Assembly (NCBI GenBank): GCA_047602465.1
Contig: JASGHF010000001.1
Span: forward strand, 806,001 to 870,000
Direction of reading: 5' to 3'
Origin: JADZAI01 sp047602465
GTDB lineage: Bacteria > Pseudomonadota > Alphaproteobacteria > Micropepsales > Micropepsaceae
DNA length: 64,000 bases
Shown here: in pieces, positions 18,129-26,713 of the stretch
How the letters are laid out: each line of letters starts with the position of its first letter
Numbering within the stretch: the first letter of the stretch is position 1
The notes under the pieces: generated by a model
Told to the model about the DNA's origin: nothing
What the model saw: only the letters and a program-made list of their open reading frames with translations
Databases searched by the model: none
Translations under genes and position numbers: made by a program

Positions 18129-18157
18129 GTGACACCCCTGAGTCCTGCCGGTGTCAC
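18129..18157. promoter_or_regulatory. Inverted repeat of unknown role in the porin-PadR intergenic region
   Basis: GTGACACC and GGTGTCAC form a perfect 8-bp inverted repeat with a 13-base spacer. It lies in the 463-bp gap between the porin start (17851) and the PadR start (18315). Apart from this, the Pho box and the ATATCG repeats, I see no gene in the gap. It could be an operator or an RNA hairpin. Confidence 0.4.
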
Positions 18158-18270
18158 GAAAACCGCCCGGTTGCGTCAATCAGCACGCGGCCGGAAAGGC
18201 GGCCTTCACCATCCAGAGCGGATTCGACGCCCCGTGTTCGATCGTCACTTGCCATTGTGCAGCGCAAAGA

Positions 18271-18305
18271 ATATCGCAGCCCGCTATATCGGCCTGCAAT
18301 ATCGG
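18271..18305 (+). promoter_or_regulatory. Repeated ATATCG motifs just before padR
   Basis: Three copies of ATATCG (18271, 18286 and 18299; the last two extend to ATATCGG) occur within 35 bp, ending 10 bp before the PadR start. Their position suggests an autoregulatory PadR site, but they are direct repeats with uneven spacing (15 and 13 bp), so this is tentative. Confidence 0.35.
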
Positions 18306-18314
18306 ACGCGTCAG

Positions 18315-18908
18315 ATGCTGGACGTCAGAATGCTCTGCCTCGCTGCCCTGATGGGCCGCCCGGCGAGCGGCTATGACATCAAGAAGGAGCTGGAACGGGG
18401 GTCCGCGACCGGCCTGATCGACGCCTCGTTCGGCTCGATCTACCCCGCCCTCGCCCGTCTTGCCGACGAAGGCCATGTCGCCGTGTCGTCCGAGGGAGCC
18501 GGTGCGCGGGACCGCAAGGTCTATGAAATGACCCCGGACGGCCGGGCCTATTTCCTGAAGACCCTTGCCAGCCCCCTGCCCGACGAGAAATACCGCTCGC
18601 CCTTCCTGTTCGCGATGCTGTTCGCCGACGAGTTACCCCGGTCGCGGGTGACGATGATGATCGACCAGCAGATCACCCTCTGGGAGCAGAAGATCGCCGC
18701 CATCGACGCGTTGACCCTCGGACGCAGCACCTGCGCCGGGCAGGCCTTCGCCAACGGGATCGGCGTCGCCACCTTGAGGGCCGGCCTCGACTATCTGCGC
18801 CGCCACCGGGCGAGCGTGGAAAAGGCAGCCCAACCCGACCCGCGCCCTGTCGGCGCGCATATGTCTCAAACGTCTTCCCCGGAGGCCGCCGCACCGGCGG
18901 CGGAGTAG
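18315..18908 (+). CDS. PadR family transcriptional regulator
   Basis: Winged-helix repressor of 197 residues. The N-terminal block is typical of PadR: ML.LAALMGRPASGYDIKKE, then GSIYPALARLADEGHV, and the wing RKVYEMTPDGRAYF. The C-terminal helical part (about residues 95-185) is the dimerisation and effector domain of PadR_C type. The longer frame from 18129 is rejected because the conserved domain starts at MLDVRMLCL. It is the first gene of a three-gene unit with an RND adaptor and pump (8- and 12-bp gaps), so it probably represses the pump and itself until a toxic ligand binds. Confidence 0.9.
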   Translation: MLDVRMLCLAALMGRPASGYDIKKELERGSATGLIDASFGSIYPALARLADEGHVAVSSEGAGARDRKVYEMTPDGRAYFLKTLASPLPDEKYRSPFLFAMLFADELPRSRVTMMIDQQITLWEQKIAAIDALTLGRSTCAGQAFANGIGVATLRAGLDYLRRHRASVEKAAQPDPRPVGAHMSQTSSPEAAAPAAE

Positions 18909-18916
18909 AGGATATC

Positions 18917-20071
18917 ATGTCTATCGCAGATCGCCTGCGGGCCACCCGAGACCGGCTGAACAAGCCAGCCTATATCGCGCTGATCATTCTGGCCGTCGTG
19001 TCGCTATGGGTGCTGAGCGGGGTGCTGGGCGGCACGCATGTCGAAGAGAAGGCGCCGGCCATCGCGGCCGCCAACGCGGCCGCCCAGAAGGGGCCGGTCA
19101 GCGTCCGCGTGCGCGCGATGCGCAATGAAGACCACGTCGCCGACCTGGTCCTGCGCGGCCGGACCGAGGCGGAGCGCAAGGTTCAGCTGAAGGCCGAAAT
19201 GTCGGCCCGCGTGACCGGCCTGCCCGCCCAGAAGGGTCAGCTGGTGAAGGCCGGCGATCCGGTGTGCGAGCTGGATGTCGGCGCGCGTCAGGCCCAGCTC
19301 GACCAGGCCAATGCCCAGCTGAAGCAGGCCGAACTGGAATATGCCGCCGCCGTCGAACTCGCCTCGCGCGGCAACAAGGCCAAGACGCAGGTGGCGGCGG
19401 CGCGGGCCGCGCTCGAGCAGGCCCAGGCGAATGTCCGTCTGTCGCAGACCAATCTCGGCTACGCGACGATCCGCGCGCCGTTCGACGGGGTCGTCGGGCA
19501 GCGCTATGTGTCGATCGGGGACTACGTGACGCCGGGGACGCCGTGCGCGTTCATCGTCGGCGCGGAGCCGTTCCTGGTGGTCGGCGCGGTGTCTGAGGGT
19601 CAGATCGCCGCCGTGGCGACCGGCGCCGACGGCTCGGCGACGCTGGTGACGGGCGAGACGGTCACCGGAAAGATCACCTTCCTGGCGAATGCAGCGGACG
19701 AGAAGACCCGCACCTTCCGGATCGAAATGACGGTTCCGAACGCGGATTTCCGCCTGCATGACGGCGTGACGGCCGACCTGCGCGTCAAGTCGCAGACCGT
19801 CCAGGCGATGCGCGTGTCGCCCGCGATCCTGTCGCTGAACGACGAGGGCAAGATCGGCGTGAAGATCGTGGACAACAATGTCGCCCGGTTCGTGCCGGTG
19901 ACGCTGATCGACGACAGCCCGGAGGGCGTGTGGATCGCCGGACTGCCGAACGAGGCGACGGTCATCACCGTCGGGCACGACTATGTGAAGGACGGCGATC
20001 TGGTGGCCCCGGTGGCCGAAGGATCGGTGACGGCGTCGGGCGACGACGCGGCGCCGGCGCAGGCGAACTGA
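18917..20071 (+). CDS. RND efflux periplasmic adaptor (membrane fusion protein)
   Basis: Periplasmic subunit linking an inner-membrane RND pump to an outer-membrane channel. The 384 residues begin with a membrane anchor (about 19-41). A lipoyl-like half (KAEMSARVTGLPAQKGQLVKAG) and an alpha-hairpin (about 120-180, rich in AQLKQAELEY-type heptads) follow. The second lipoyl half is GYATIRAPFDGVVG, and a beta-barrel domain ends the protein. It lies between padR and the RND pump with short gaps. No outer-membrane TolC-like gene is present, so the pump must borrow one encoded elsewhere. Confidence 0.93.
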   Translation: MSIADRLRATRDRLNKPAYIALIILAVVSLWVLSGVLGGTHVEEKAPAIAAANAAAQKGPVSVRVRAMRNEDHVADLVLRGRTEAERKVQLKAEMSARVTGLPAQKGQLVKAGDPVCELDVGARQAQLDQANAQLKQAELEYAAAVELASRGNKAKTQVAAARAALEQAQANVRLSQTNLGYATIRAPFDGVVGQRYVSIGDYVTPGTPCAFIVGAEPFLVVGAVSEGQIAAVATGADGSATLVTGETVTGKITFLANAADEKTRTFRIEMTVPNADFRLHDGVTADLRVKSQTVQAMRVSPAILSLNDEGKIGVKIVDNNVARFVPVTLIDDSPEGVWIAGLPNEATVITVGHDYVKDGDLVAPVAEGSVTASGDDAAPAQAN

Positions 20072-20083
20072 GGACCACGGACC

Positions 20084-23000
20084 ATGACCGGTGTCGTCGC
20101 CTGGGCCGTCACGAACGCCCGCCTTGTCTTCGCAGCGATCTTCGCGGCGCTTCTGATCGGCTGGACCGCCTACACCTCGATCTCGCGCGAGGCGCAGCCG
20201 GCGATCGACTTTCCGTTCGTCAACATCACGCTGATCCATCCGGGCATCAGCCCGGAGGACGGCGAGCGGTTGCTGGTGCGGCCGATGGAGACACAGCTTC
20301 GCACCATCGAAGGGCTGAAGAAGATCACCTCCACGACCGTGCTGGGCGTCGCCAATATCGGTCTTGAGTTCGACGCCGATTTCGACAGCGAGAAGGCCAT
20401 CCGCCAGGTCAACGAGAAGGTCGATCTGGCGAAGGCCGACCTGCCTTCGGACACCGAGGAGCCGATCGTCCAGGAAGCGTCGACGTCGCTCAACCCCTCG
20501 ATCACGGTCGTGCTTTCGGGCGACGTGCCGGACCGGGTGCTTTTCAAGATCGCCGATCAGCTGAAAGAGCGGCTGGAGTCGATCCCCACCGTCCTGTCCT
20601 CCGATATTTCGGGCACGCGCGACGATCAGCTCGACATCATCATCGATCCGGCCAAGCTGCAGAGCTATGGCATCTCGCTGACCGAGTTCTTCCAGGCCGT
20701 CACCCGCAACAACACGCTGATCCCGGCCGGCTCGCTCGACACCGGCAAGGGCCGCTTTGCGGTGAAGATCCCCGGCCTCATCGAAACGCGCGACGACGTG
20801 CTGAACCTGCCGATCCGGCAGGACGCGGGCACGGTCGTGACGCTGGGCGATGTCGCCGAAATCCGCCGCGCCTTCGTCGATCCGTCGGTCTATTCCCGCT
20901 TCAACGGGGCGCCGGCGGTGTCGCTGGACGTCGTCAAGCGGACCGGCACCAACATCATGGAGACCATCACCGCCACGAAAGCGGTCGTGGAGGAGATGAA
21001 GAAGGACTGGCCGCCCGGTCTTGAAGTGTCATTTACGCAGGATCAGTCGAACCTGATCGAGCGCACGCTGCACAGCCTGACGCAGATGGTGCTGCTGGCG
21101 GTCGTGCTGGTGATGATCGTGGTCGTCGCGGCGCTGGGCCTGAGGTCAGGCCTTCTGGTCGGGTTCGCCATCCCGACTTCGTTCATCCTGGGCATCGCGT
21201 TCCTGTGGTTCGCCGGATACACGCTGAACACCATGGTGATGTTCGCGCTGATCGTTTCGGTCGGCATGCTGGTGGACGGCGCGATCATCGTGGTGGAGTT
21301 CGCGGACCGGAAGATGGCCGAGGGCCTGACGCCCAGGGACGCCTATCGCATGGCCGGAACGCGCATGTTCTGGCCGGTCGTCTCGTCGGCCGCCGCGACC
21401 ATCGCGGCCTTCATGCCGATGCTGTTCTGGCCCGGCATTCCGGGCAAGTTCATGCAGTACTTCCCGATCACGCTGATCGCCGTGCTGACCGCCTCGACGG
21501 TGGTGGCGATGATCTTCCTGCCGGTGATCGGCGGGGTGTTCGGCAAGCACCCGCCCGGCGGCGAAGAGGCGCTGAAGGCGGTCGCGGCCTCGGAGACCGG
21601 CAATCTCAACTCCATTCCCGGGATCACCGGCGCCTATGCGCGGTTCACCTCGCGGCGCGTCCACAAGCCGCGGCGCATCATTCTTGGCGCGTTCGCCGTT
21701 CTGGTCGCGGTCTATATGGTGTTCTCGAACAGCGGGACGCAGGTGGAGTTCTTCGTCTCCACCGACCCCGAGTTCGCGCGGGTCGTGGTTTCGGCGCGCG
21801 GCAATCTTTCCGCCGACGAAAAGCGCGACCTGACCGTCGAGGTTGAAAACCGCGTCCTGCAGGTTCCCGGCATCAAGGGGCTGAACACCGTCACCGGCGT
21901 CAATGGCGGCGGGCAGCGCCAGCTGCCGGAAGACACGGTCGGCGTCATGTTCCTTGAGTTCGTGCCGTTCGCGCAGCGCATTCCGGGCCGCGAGATCATC
22001 AGCCAGATCCGCGAGAAGACCGCGGACATGCCCGGCGTTCGCGTCGAGATCGAGGAACTGGGCGGCGGTCCGCAGCAGGGCAAGGATATCGATATCGAGG
22101 TCCGGTCGGACGAGCCCGAAGCGCTGGCGGCAGTGACCGACAAGCTGAAAGACTTCATGGCGGCGCAGCCTGGGCTGGTCGACGTTTCCGACTCGCGCCC
22201 GCTGCCGGGCATCGAATGGGCGCTGAAGGTCGACCGCGCGAAGGCCGGCACCTATGGCGTGTCGGTCAGCGATGTCGGCGCCGTGGTGCAGCTGGTCACG
22301 TCCGGCGTGAAGGTCGGCGAATACCGGCCCAATGACGTGGCGGACGAGGTGGATATCCGCGTGCGGTTCCCGCTGGAGGCGCGCTCCATCGGCGCGCTCA
22401 GCGAACTCCGCATACCGACCGCCAACGGCATGGTGCCGGTCACCAACTTCATGACCGTGGTGCCCCAGCCGCAGGTGAACAAGGTGGTGCGCGTCGACGG
22501 CAAGCGCGTGCTGCACGTCTATGCCAACGCCCAGCAGGGATCGTACCCGACGGCGGAAGTGGCGAAGATCCGCAAATGGGCGGAGACGGCCGATCTGGAC
22601 CCCCGCGCCGAGCTGAAATTCCGCGGGTCCGACGAGCAGCAGAACGAGAGCCAGAACTTCCTGCAGCTCGCGGCCCTCGCCACCATGGCGCTGATCGGCG
22701 GCATCATGCTGCTGCAGTTCAACTCGTACTGGCATGTGATGATCGTGCTGTCGGCGGTGGTGTTCTCGACCGCCGGCGTGTTCATCGGCATCATGGTGAT
22801 GGGGCAGACGTTCTCGCTGATCATGACCGGCACCGGCATCGTCGCGCTGGCCGGCATCATCGTGAACAACAACATCGTGTTCGTGGACACGTTCCAGCAC
22901 CTGCGCCGGCAGGGCATGGACCCTTATGAAGCGGCGGTCCGCACGGCGGCGCAGCGCTTCCGTCCGGTGCTGCTGACCAAGGCGACCGCCATCGCCGGCA

Positions 23001-23281
23001 TGTTGCCGCTGATGCTGGCCTTCGAGGTGGATTTCGCCAATCGCGAGATCATCATCGGCGGGCCTGACGCGGGGCAATGGGTGCAGATGGCGACGGCGAT
23101 CGTGTGGGGCCTGCTGTTCGCCAGCCTTCTGACGCTGATGGTGACGCCCTGCATGCTCGCCCTGCCCCAGGCCATGAAGGACCATGGCGCGACATACAAG
23201 TTCGCGCGCTGGTTGAAGCGGCGGTTCGGCGGGGATGGCGGCGGCGGCCACGCCCCGCATACGCCGGCACCGGCGGAATGA
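20084..23281 (+). CDS. RND family efflux transporter, AcrB-like
   Basis: Proton-driven inner-membrane exporter of 1065 residues with 12 helices and two large periplasmic loops after TM1 and TM7. The N-terminus, with SREAQPAIDFPFVNITLIHPGISPEDGERLLVRP, fits the HAE-1-like group. TM4 contains GMLVDGAIIVVEF. Only the first of the two AcrB TM4 aspartates is kept (Asp, then Gly), as in many RND subfamilies. The TM11-12 segment includes NNNIVFVDTFQHLRRQGMDP. The substrate is unknown; PadR control suggests phenolic acids, lipophilic compounds or detergents. An intrinsic terminator follows the stop, closing the operon. Confidence 0.94.
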   Translation: MTGVVAWAVTNARLVFAAIFAALLIGWTAYTSISREAQPAIDFPFVNITLIHPGISPEDGERLLVRPMETQLRTIEGLKKITSTTVLGVANIGLEFDADFDSEKAIRQVNEKVDLAKADLPSDTEEPIVQEASTSLNPSITVVLSGDVPDRVLFKIADQLKERLESIPTVLSSDISGTRDDQLDIIIDPAKLQSYGISLTEFFQAVTRNNTLIPAGSLDTGKGRFAVKIPGLIETRDDVLNLPIRQDAGTVVTLGDVAEIRRAFVDPSVYSRFNGAPAVSLDVVKRTGTNIMETITATKAVVEEMKKDWPPGLEVSFTQDQSNLIERTLHSLTQMVLLAVVLVMIVVVAALGLRSGLLVGFAIPTSFILGIAFLWFAGYTLNTMVMFALIVSVGMLVDGAIIVVEFADRKMAEGLTPRDAYRMAGTRMFWPVVSSAAATIAAFMPMLFWPGIPGKFMQYFPITLIAVLTASTVVAMIFLPVIGGVFGKHPPGGEEALKAVAASETGNLNSIPGITGAYARFTSRRVHKPRRIILGAFAVLVAVYMVFSNSGTQVEFFVSTDPEFARVVVSARGNLSADEKRDLTVEVENRVLQVPGIKGLNTVTGVNGGGQRQLPEDTVGVMFLEFVPFAQRIPGREIISQIREKTADMPGVRVEIEELGGGPQQGKDIDIEVRSDEPEALAAVTDKLKDFMAAQPGLVDVSDSRPLPGIEWALKVDRAKAGTYGVSVSDVGAVVQLVTSGVKVGEYRPNDVADEVDIRVRFPLEARSIGALSELRIPTANGMVPVTNFMTVVPQPQVNKVVRVDGKRVLHVYANAQQGSYPTAEVAKIRKWAETADLDPRAELKFRGSDEQQNESQNFLQLAALATMALIGGIMLLQFNSYWHVMIVLSAVVFSTAGVFIGIMVMGQTFSLIMTGTGIVALAGIIVNNNIVFVDTFQHLRRQGMDPYEAAVRTAAQRFRPVLLTKATAIAGMLPLMLAFEVDFANREIIIGGPDAGQWVQMATAIVWGLLFASLLTLMVTPCMLALPQAMKDHGATYKFARWLKRRFGGDGGGGHAPHTPAPAE

Positions 23282-23287
23282 CAAAAA

Positions 23288-23312
23288 GGGGAGCCGGCGG
23301 CTCCCCTTTTTT
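23288..23312 (+). terminator. Intrinsic terminator of the RND operon
   Basis: GGGGAGCC (23288-23295), a GGC loop, GGCTCCCC (23299-23306), then six T residues, beginning 7 bp after the pump stop. A run of five A residues precedes the stem, so it may also work for the opposite strand. Confidence 0.9.
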
Positions 23313-23355
23313 CCTGCAACGGGGCTTGACCGCGCGCTCGAACAGGCCTATATTC

Positions 23356-23916
23356 CTATTGTCGGGGTAATCCCGCAAAGGCGGCGAAACCGGCCAGGTA
23401 TTTCGCCAGCTGGTCGCGGGTCGCCTGATCCGTGAGGTTTCCGTCCGCGTCAAAGGCCTGCCCGGCGCGGGACACCATCAGCCGTCCGCCGAACCATGTG
23501 TGCGTGCCCAGCGTGCGGAGGACGGGGAGCCAGGCGTTCTGCGACAGGATGGTGCCGAAGCCGCCCGGTGACGCGCCGATGACGCCGAAGGGACGGTTGC
23601 CGAAGATTTTGGGAATGTCGCCCGAGGGACGGGAGAGCCAGTCGATGGCGTTCTTGAAGACGCCGGGAATGCCGTTGTTGTACTCGGGCGTGACGAGGAG
23701 GACGGCATCCGAGGCGAGGATAGCGTCCTTGAGTTTGACGACCGCCTCGGGGAGGCCGGACGCGGCCTCTGCATCGCCATCGTAAAGGGGAATGCCGTGG
23801 AGTGTGTGGACCGTGACGGTGACGCCGTCCGGCGCGACGTCGCGCGCGGCGTTGGCGAGACCGAGATTGAAGGAGGCTTTGCGCAGGCTGCCAGCGATGG
23901 CGGTGATGTGGGTCAT
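23356..23916 (-). CDS. NAD(P)H-dependent FMN reductase (NADPH:quinone reductase-like)
   Basis: Cytosolic flavodoxin-fold oxidoreductase of 186 residues. It starts with IAGSLRKASFN, the phosphate-binding loop for FMN. LLVTPEYNNGIPGVFKNAIDWLSRP, the family signature, and GASPGGFGTILSQNAWLPVL near residue 115 follow. Relatives reduce FMN, quinones, azo dyes or chromate. The start is the ATG at 23916; the longer frame reaches into an intergenic hairpin region. Nothing nearby indicates a specific role. Confidence 0.9.
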   Translation of the reverse strand: MTHITAIAGSLRKASFNLGLANAARDVAPDGVTVTVHTLHGIPLYDGDAEAASGLPEAVVKLKDAILASDAVLLVTPEYNNGIPGVFKNAIDWLSRPSGDIPKIFGNRPFGVIGASPGGFGTILSQNAWLPVLRTLGTHTWFGGRLMVSRAGQAFDADGNLTDQATRDQLAKYLAGFAAFAGLPRQ

Positions 23917-24005
23917 GAGGGGATGGTGGCGTGAATTTCGGGTGGAAGGGAAGATCGAGCGATCTGTGGGAGTGCCTTCTGAAAGCCGCTTCAGGGCTTT
24001 GCCCA

Positions 24006-24025
24006 CCTTCCCCGCCGGGGGAAGG
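24006..24025. repeat. Palindrome CCTTCCCC-GCCG-GGGGAAGG
   Basis: Perfect 8-bp inverted repeat with a 4-base loop in the 271-bp gap between the FMN reductase start and the Atm1 stop. It has the look of the dispersed intergenic palindromes seen elsewhere in this window but is not one of the two repeated families. Confidence 0.6.
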
Positions 24026-24057
24026 CCCATGATCGGAAAGAGCGGTGAGGTGTCTGG

Positions 24058-24080
24058 ATGGCCGCCTCAAGGGCGGCCAT
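24058..24080. repeat. Dispersed palindrome, ATGGCCGCC family, copy 1
   Basis: ATGGCCGCC (24058-24066), TCAAG, GGCGGCCAT (24072-24080). The same core with the same flanks (TCTGG before, GAGG after) recurs at 61928-61950 and 62040-62062, so it is a real dispersed repeat and not a chance hairpin. Confidence 0.85.
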
Positions 24081-24083
24081 GAG

Positions 24084-24108
24084 GAGTGGAGTGGAGTGGA
24101 GTGGAGTG
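24084..24108 (+). repeat. Pentanucleotide tandem repeat (GAGTG)5
   Basis: Five head-to-tail copies of GAGTG lie directly after the ATGGCCGCC palindrome, in non-coding DNA. Short tandem arrays like this can change copy number by slippage. No reading frame or promoter element obviously depends on it. Confidence 0.85.
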
Positions 24109-24132
24109 GATGGTGTGGTTGCCCGAGAGATC

Positions 24133-24176
24133 CACCCGTCATCGCTGTGCGATGCCCTCCCCTGAAGGGGAGGGAT
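24133..24176 (-). repeat. Two-hairpin palindromic element, copy C (3' of the Atm1 gene)
   Basis: A small hairpin CATCGC-TGT-GCGATG (24140-24154) is directly followed by a large one, CCCTCCCCT-GA-AGGGGAGGG (24155-24174). The large stem lies about 12 bp beyond the Atm1 stop. The same architecture with changed stem sequences recurs near 37109, 43194, 60048 and 62114. Confidence 0.85.
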
Positions 24177-24187
24177 AAATGGGCGCC

Positions 24188-26062
24188 CTACTCCGCGGCT
24201 TCGGTGCCGAGGTCGGTGAGGGGGTCGGCTTCGCCGAAGGCGTCCACCAGCTTGTCGCGCGCTTCGGCGGCTTCGCGTTGGCGGTTCCACATGCCGGCAT
24301 AGACGCCATTGCTGGCCAGCAGGTCCGGGTGTTTGCCGCGTTCGACGATCTGGCCGTCAACGAGGACGAGGATCTCGTCGGCATCGACCACGGTGGAGAG
24401 GCGGTGGGCGATGACGAGGGAGGTGCGGTTGCGCGAGATGTCTTCCAGCGCCTGCTGGATTTCCCGTTCGGTGTGGGTATCGAGGGCGGAGGTCGCCTCG
24501 TCCAGCAGGAGGATGGGCGGGTTTTTCAGGATCGTGCGGGCGATGGCGACGCGCTGTTTCTCGCCGCCCGACAATTTGAGGCCGCGTTCGCCGACGGTCG
24601 CCTGATAGCCGTTGGGGAGTTTCGCGATGAAAGGCGCGATCTGGGCGTGGCGGGCGGCCTGTTCCACCTCGGCATCGGTCGCGTCGGTGCGGCCGTAGCG
24701 GATATTGTAGGCGACGGTGTCGTTGAAGAGGACGGTGTCCTGGGGGACGATGCCGATCTGGGCGCGGACGCTTTCCTGGGTGACGTCGCGGATGTCCTGG
24801 CCGTCGATGGTCACGCGGCCCGACTGGATGTCGTAGAAGCGGTAGAGGATGCGGGAGAGCGTGGATTTGCCCGCACCGGAGGGGCCGACGACGGCGACGG
24901 TATGGCCGGCCGGCACCTTGAAGCTGATGCCCTTGAGGATGGTGCGTTCGGGTTCGTAGGCGAAGACGACATTGTCGAAGACCACCTCGCCGCCGGTGAC
25001 GGCGAGCGCCGGGGCGCCGGGCTTGTCTTTCACCTCGGCGGGAACGTCGAGGACGTCGAACATCTTCTCCATGTCGATGACGGCCTGGTTGATCTCGCGA
25101 TAGACCGTGCCGAGCAGGTTCAGCGGCATGTAGAGCTGAACCAGGAAGCCGTTCACGAGAACGAGGTCGCCGAGCGACATGCGGCCGGCATCGATGCCGA
25201 CAGCGGCCATCGCCATGATGATGGTGAGGCCGACCGCCATGATCGCGGCCTGCCCGGTGTTGAGGAAGGAGAGCGAGGTCTGGGACTTCTCTGAAGCGCG
25301 GGCGTAGATGTCCATCGCGGCGCCGAAGCGGCGGGCCTCGTGTTCTTCGGCGTTGAAGTATTTGACCGTCTCGTAGTTGAGGAGGCTGTCGACCGCCTTG
25401 GTGTTCGCGTCGGTGTCGCTCTCGTTCATCGTGCGGCGGATGGCGATGCGCCGTTCCGTGACCACGATGGTGAACCAGCCATAGAGGAAGATGGTGGCGA
25501 GGGTTACGAGCGCGAACCAGATGTCGAAGGTGATGACGAGGATGATGCTGACGAGGGTGAGTTCGAGCAGCGTCGGGAAGATCGAGAAGAGCGAGAACGA
25601 GAGCAGCGTGTCGATGCCCTTGGTGCCGCGTTCGATGATGCGGTTGAGGCCGCCGGTGCGTTTTTCCAGATGGAAGCGGAGCGAAAGCGCGTGGATATGC
25701 CGGAAGGTCTTGATCGCGACCTCGCGCACCGCGCGGTAGGCGACCTTGGCGAAGACGGCGTCACGGAGCTGGGCGAAGGCCTGCATCAGGATGCGGGCGA
25801 CGCCGTAGGCGAGGATGAGGCCGATGGCGACGGTGAGGCCCTGATAGGCGGGGCCGGGCTGAAGCGCATCGACCGTGCCGGCATAGAGGAAGGGGACCGC
25901 GAGGGTGACCACCTTCGCCAGAATCAGCAGGCCGACCGAGATGAGGACACGGCGCTTCAGGCCCGGATGGCCGGCGGGCCAGATATAGGGGCCGAGCGCC
26001 CGGACGGCGCGGAAACGGTTCTTGGGCGGCGGCGGGGCCGCAATGTCAGGCGAAGGACTCAT
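24188..26062 (-). CDS. ABC transporter, Atm1 type (ABCB7/HMT-like exporter)
   Basis: Half-size ABC exporter of 624 residues: six transmembrane helices in the first 330 residues, then an ATPase domain. It has Walker A GPSGAGKST, signature LSGGEKQRVAIARTILK, Walker B ILLLDEATSALD and the H-loop IAHRLST. The motif KYFNAEEHEARRF in the membrane domain is characteristic of Atm1-type transporters. Bacterial and mitochondrial members export glutathione-linked metal or sulfur species. A glutathione reductase gene lies about 18 kb away, not linked. No partner gene is adjacent. Confidence 0.92.
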   Translation of the reverse strand: MSPSPDIAAPPPPKNRFRAVRALGPYIWPAGHPGLKRRVLISVGLLILAKVVTLAVPFLYAGTVDALQPGPAYQGLTVAIGLILAYGVARILMQAFAQLRDAVFAKVAYRAVREVAIKTFRHIHALSLRFHLEKRTGGLNRIIERGTKGIDTLLSFSLFSIFPTLLELTLVSIILVITFDIWFALVTLATIFLYGWFTIVVTERRIAIRRTMNESDTDANTKAVDSLLNYETVKYFNAEEHEARRFGAAMDIYARASEKSQTSLSFLNTGQAAIMAVGLTIIMAMAAVGIDAGRMSLGDLVLVNGFLVQLYMPLNLLGTVYREINQAVIDMEKMFDVLDVPAEVKDKPGAPALAVTGGEVVFDNVVFAYEPERTILKGISFKVPAGHTVAVVGPSGAGKSTLSRILYRFYDIQSGRVTIDGQDIRDVTQESVRAQIGIVPQDTVLFNDTVAYNIRYGRTDATDAEVEQAARHAQIAPFIAKLPNGYQATVGERGLKLSGGEKQRVAIARTILKNPPILLLDEATSALDTHTEREIQQALEDISRNRTSLVIAHRLSTVVDADEILVLVDGQIVERGKHPDLLASNGVYAGMWNRQREAAEARDKLVDAFGEADPLTDLGTEAAE

Positions 26063-26075
26063 GCCCGAAACAGAT

Positions 26076-26104
26076 AGGGGCTGCGCACGGAAAGCGCAGC
26101 CCCT
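26076..26104 (-). terminator. Hairpin between cytochrome c' and Atm1 genes
   Basis: AGGGGCTGCGC (26076-26086) pairs perfectly with GCGCAGCCCCT (26094-26104) around a 7-base loop. It lies 25 bp after the cytochrome stop on the minus strand. It lacks a clear T run. Confidence 0.65.
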
Positions 26105-26128
26105 GGCCGTTCCTAAATGGGGAGAAAA

Positions 26129-26626
26129 TCAGTTCTCGGGGCCGCGATAATCCTGGTGGCAGGCCTTGCAGGCGGCGCCGACCTGCCTGGCGGCCTCGCC
26201 GAGGGCGCCGAGATCGTTGGCGGCGGCAGCGGCCGTGAGGAGCGTCGCGGCGTCGTCGAGCGCCTTGGCCCTGGCTTCGAAGCCCGCCCAGTCGGACCAG
26301 ATTTCCGGCTTCGCGCGGGTTTCCTCGATGCCTGCCCCGCCGGGGCCGGAGCCTTCGGGAAAGAAGGAGAGAAGTTCGCCGGCGACATCGTCCACGGTCT
26401 TGGCGGCGGCCTGTGCGGCGGCGGCGTCGGAGCCGTCATACTGCGAGAGGGCCTGCATGGCGCCGCCCGCAGCCTTCAGCCGCTTCTCGCGATAATCGAC
26501 GAGATCCTGGCCGGAGGTGGGCTTCTCGTTGCTCATCGAGGTGTTGATGCCCAGCACGGCAAAGGCGATGCCGATGATGATGCCGGCCAGAATCCATTGG
26601 AAGCGTTCGCGCGTCATACTCGTCAT
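26129..26626 (-). CDS. cytochrome c' (class II c-type cytochrome)
   Basis: Membrane-anchored or exported haem protein of about 165 residues. A hydrophobic helix at about residues 10-27 serves as signal or anchor. The four-helix body ends in ACKACHQDYR, where CKACH is the C-terminal haem-binding CXXCH typical of class II cytochromes. Cytochromes c' bind NO or CO or act in electron transfer; the precise role is unknown. The start at 26626 has GAGGA upstream; a second ATG at 26617 is possible. The longer frame extending into the LOG gene on the other strand is an artefact. It is divergent from LOG. Confidence 0.88.
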   Translation of the reverse strand: MTSMTRERFQWILAGIIIGIAFAVLGINTSMSNEKPTSGQDLVDYREKRLKAAGGAMQALSQYDGSDAAAAQAAAKTVDDVAGELLSFFPEGSGPGGAGIEETRAKPEIWSDWAGFEARAKALDDAATLLTAAAAANDLGALGEAARQVGAACKACHQDYRGPEN

Positions 26627-26713
26627 GTGTCCTCGGGGCGAAAGGGTCCGCAACGCGCTCGACGCTAGCCGAGGCGGATGGCGGCGTATAGTGAGGCCGC
26701 GACGAGGGGAATC

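Noticed and set aside
21241..21310. Loss of pump function from the missing second TM4 aspartate
   Set aside because: LVDGAIIVVE with one Asp is common in functional RND subfamilies, so it is not evidence of inactivity.
21146..23284. A 712-residue open frame opposite the RND pump
   Set aside because: His/Arg/Asp-rich antisense shadow; the plus-strand RND protein is complete.
24084..24108. CRISPR array
   Set aside because: The unit is 5 bp with no spacers, and no cas genes are present.
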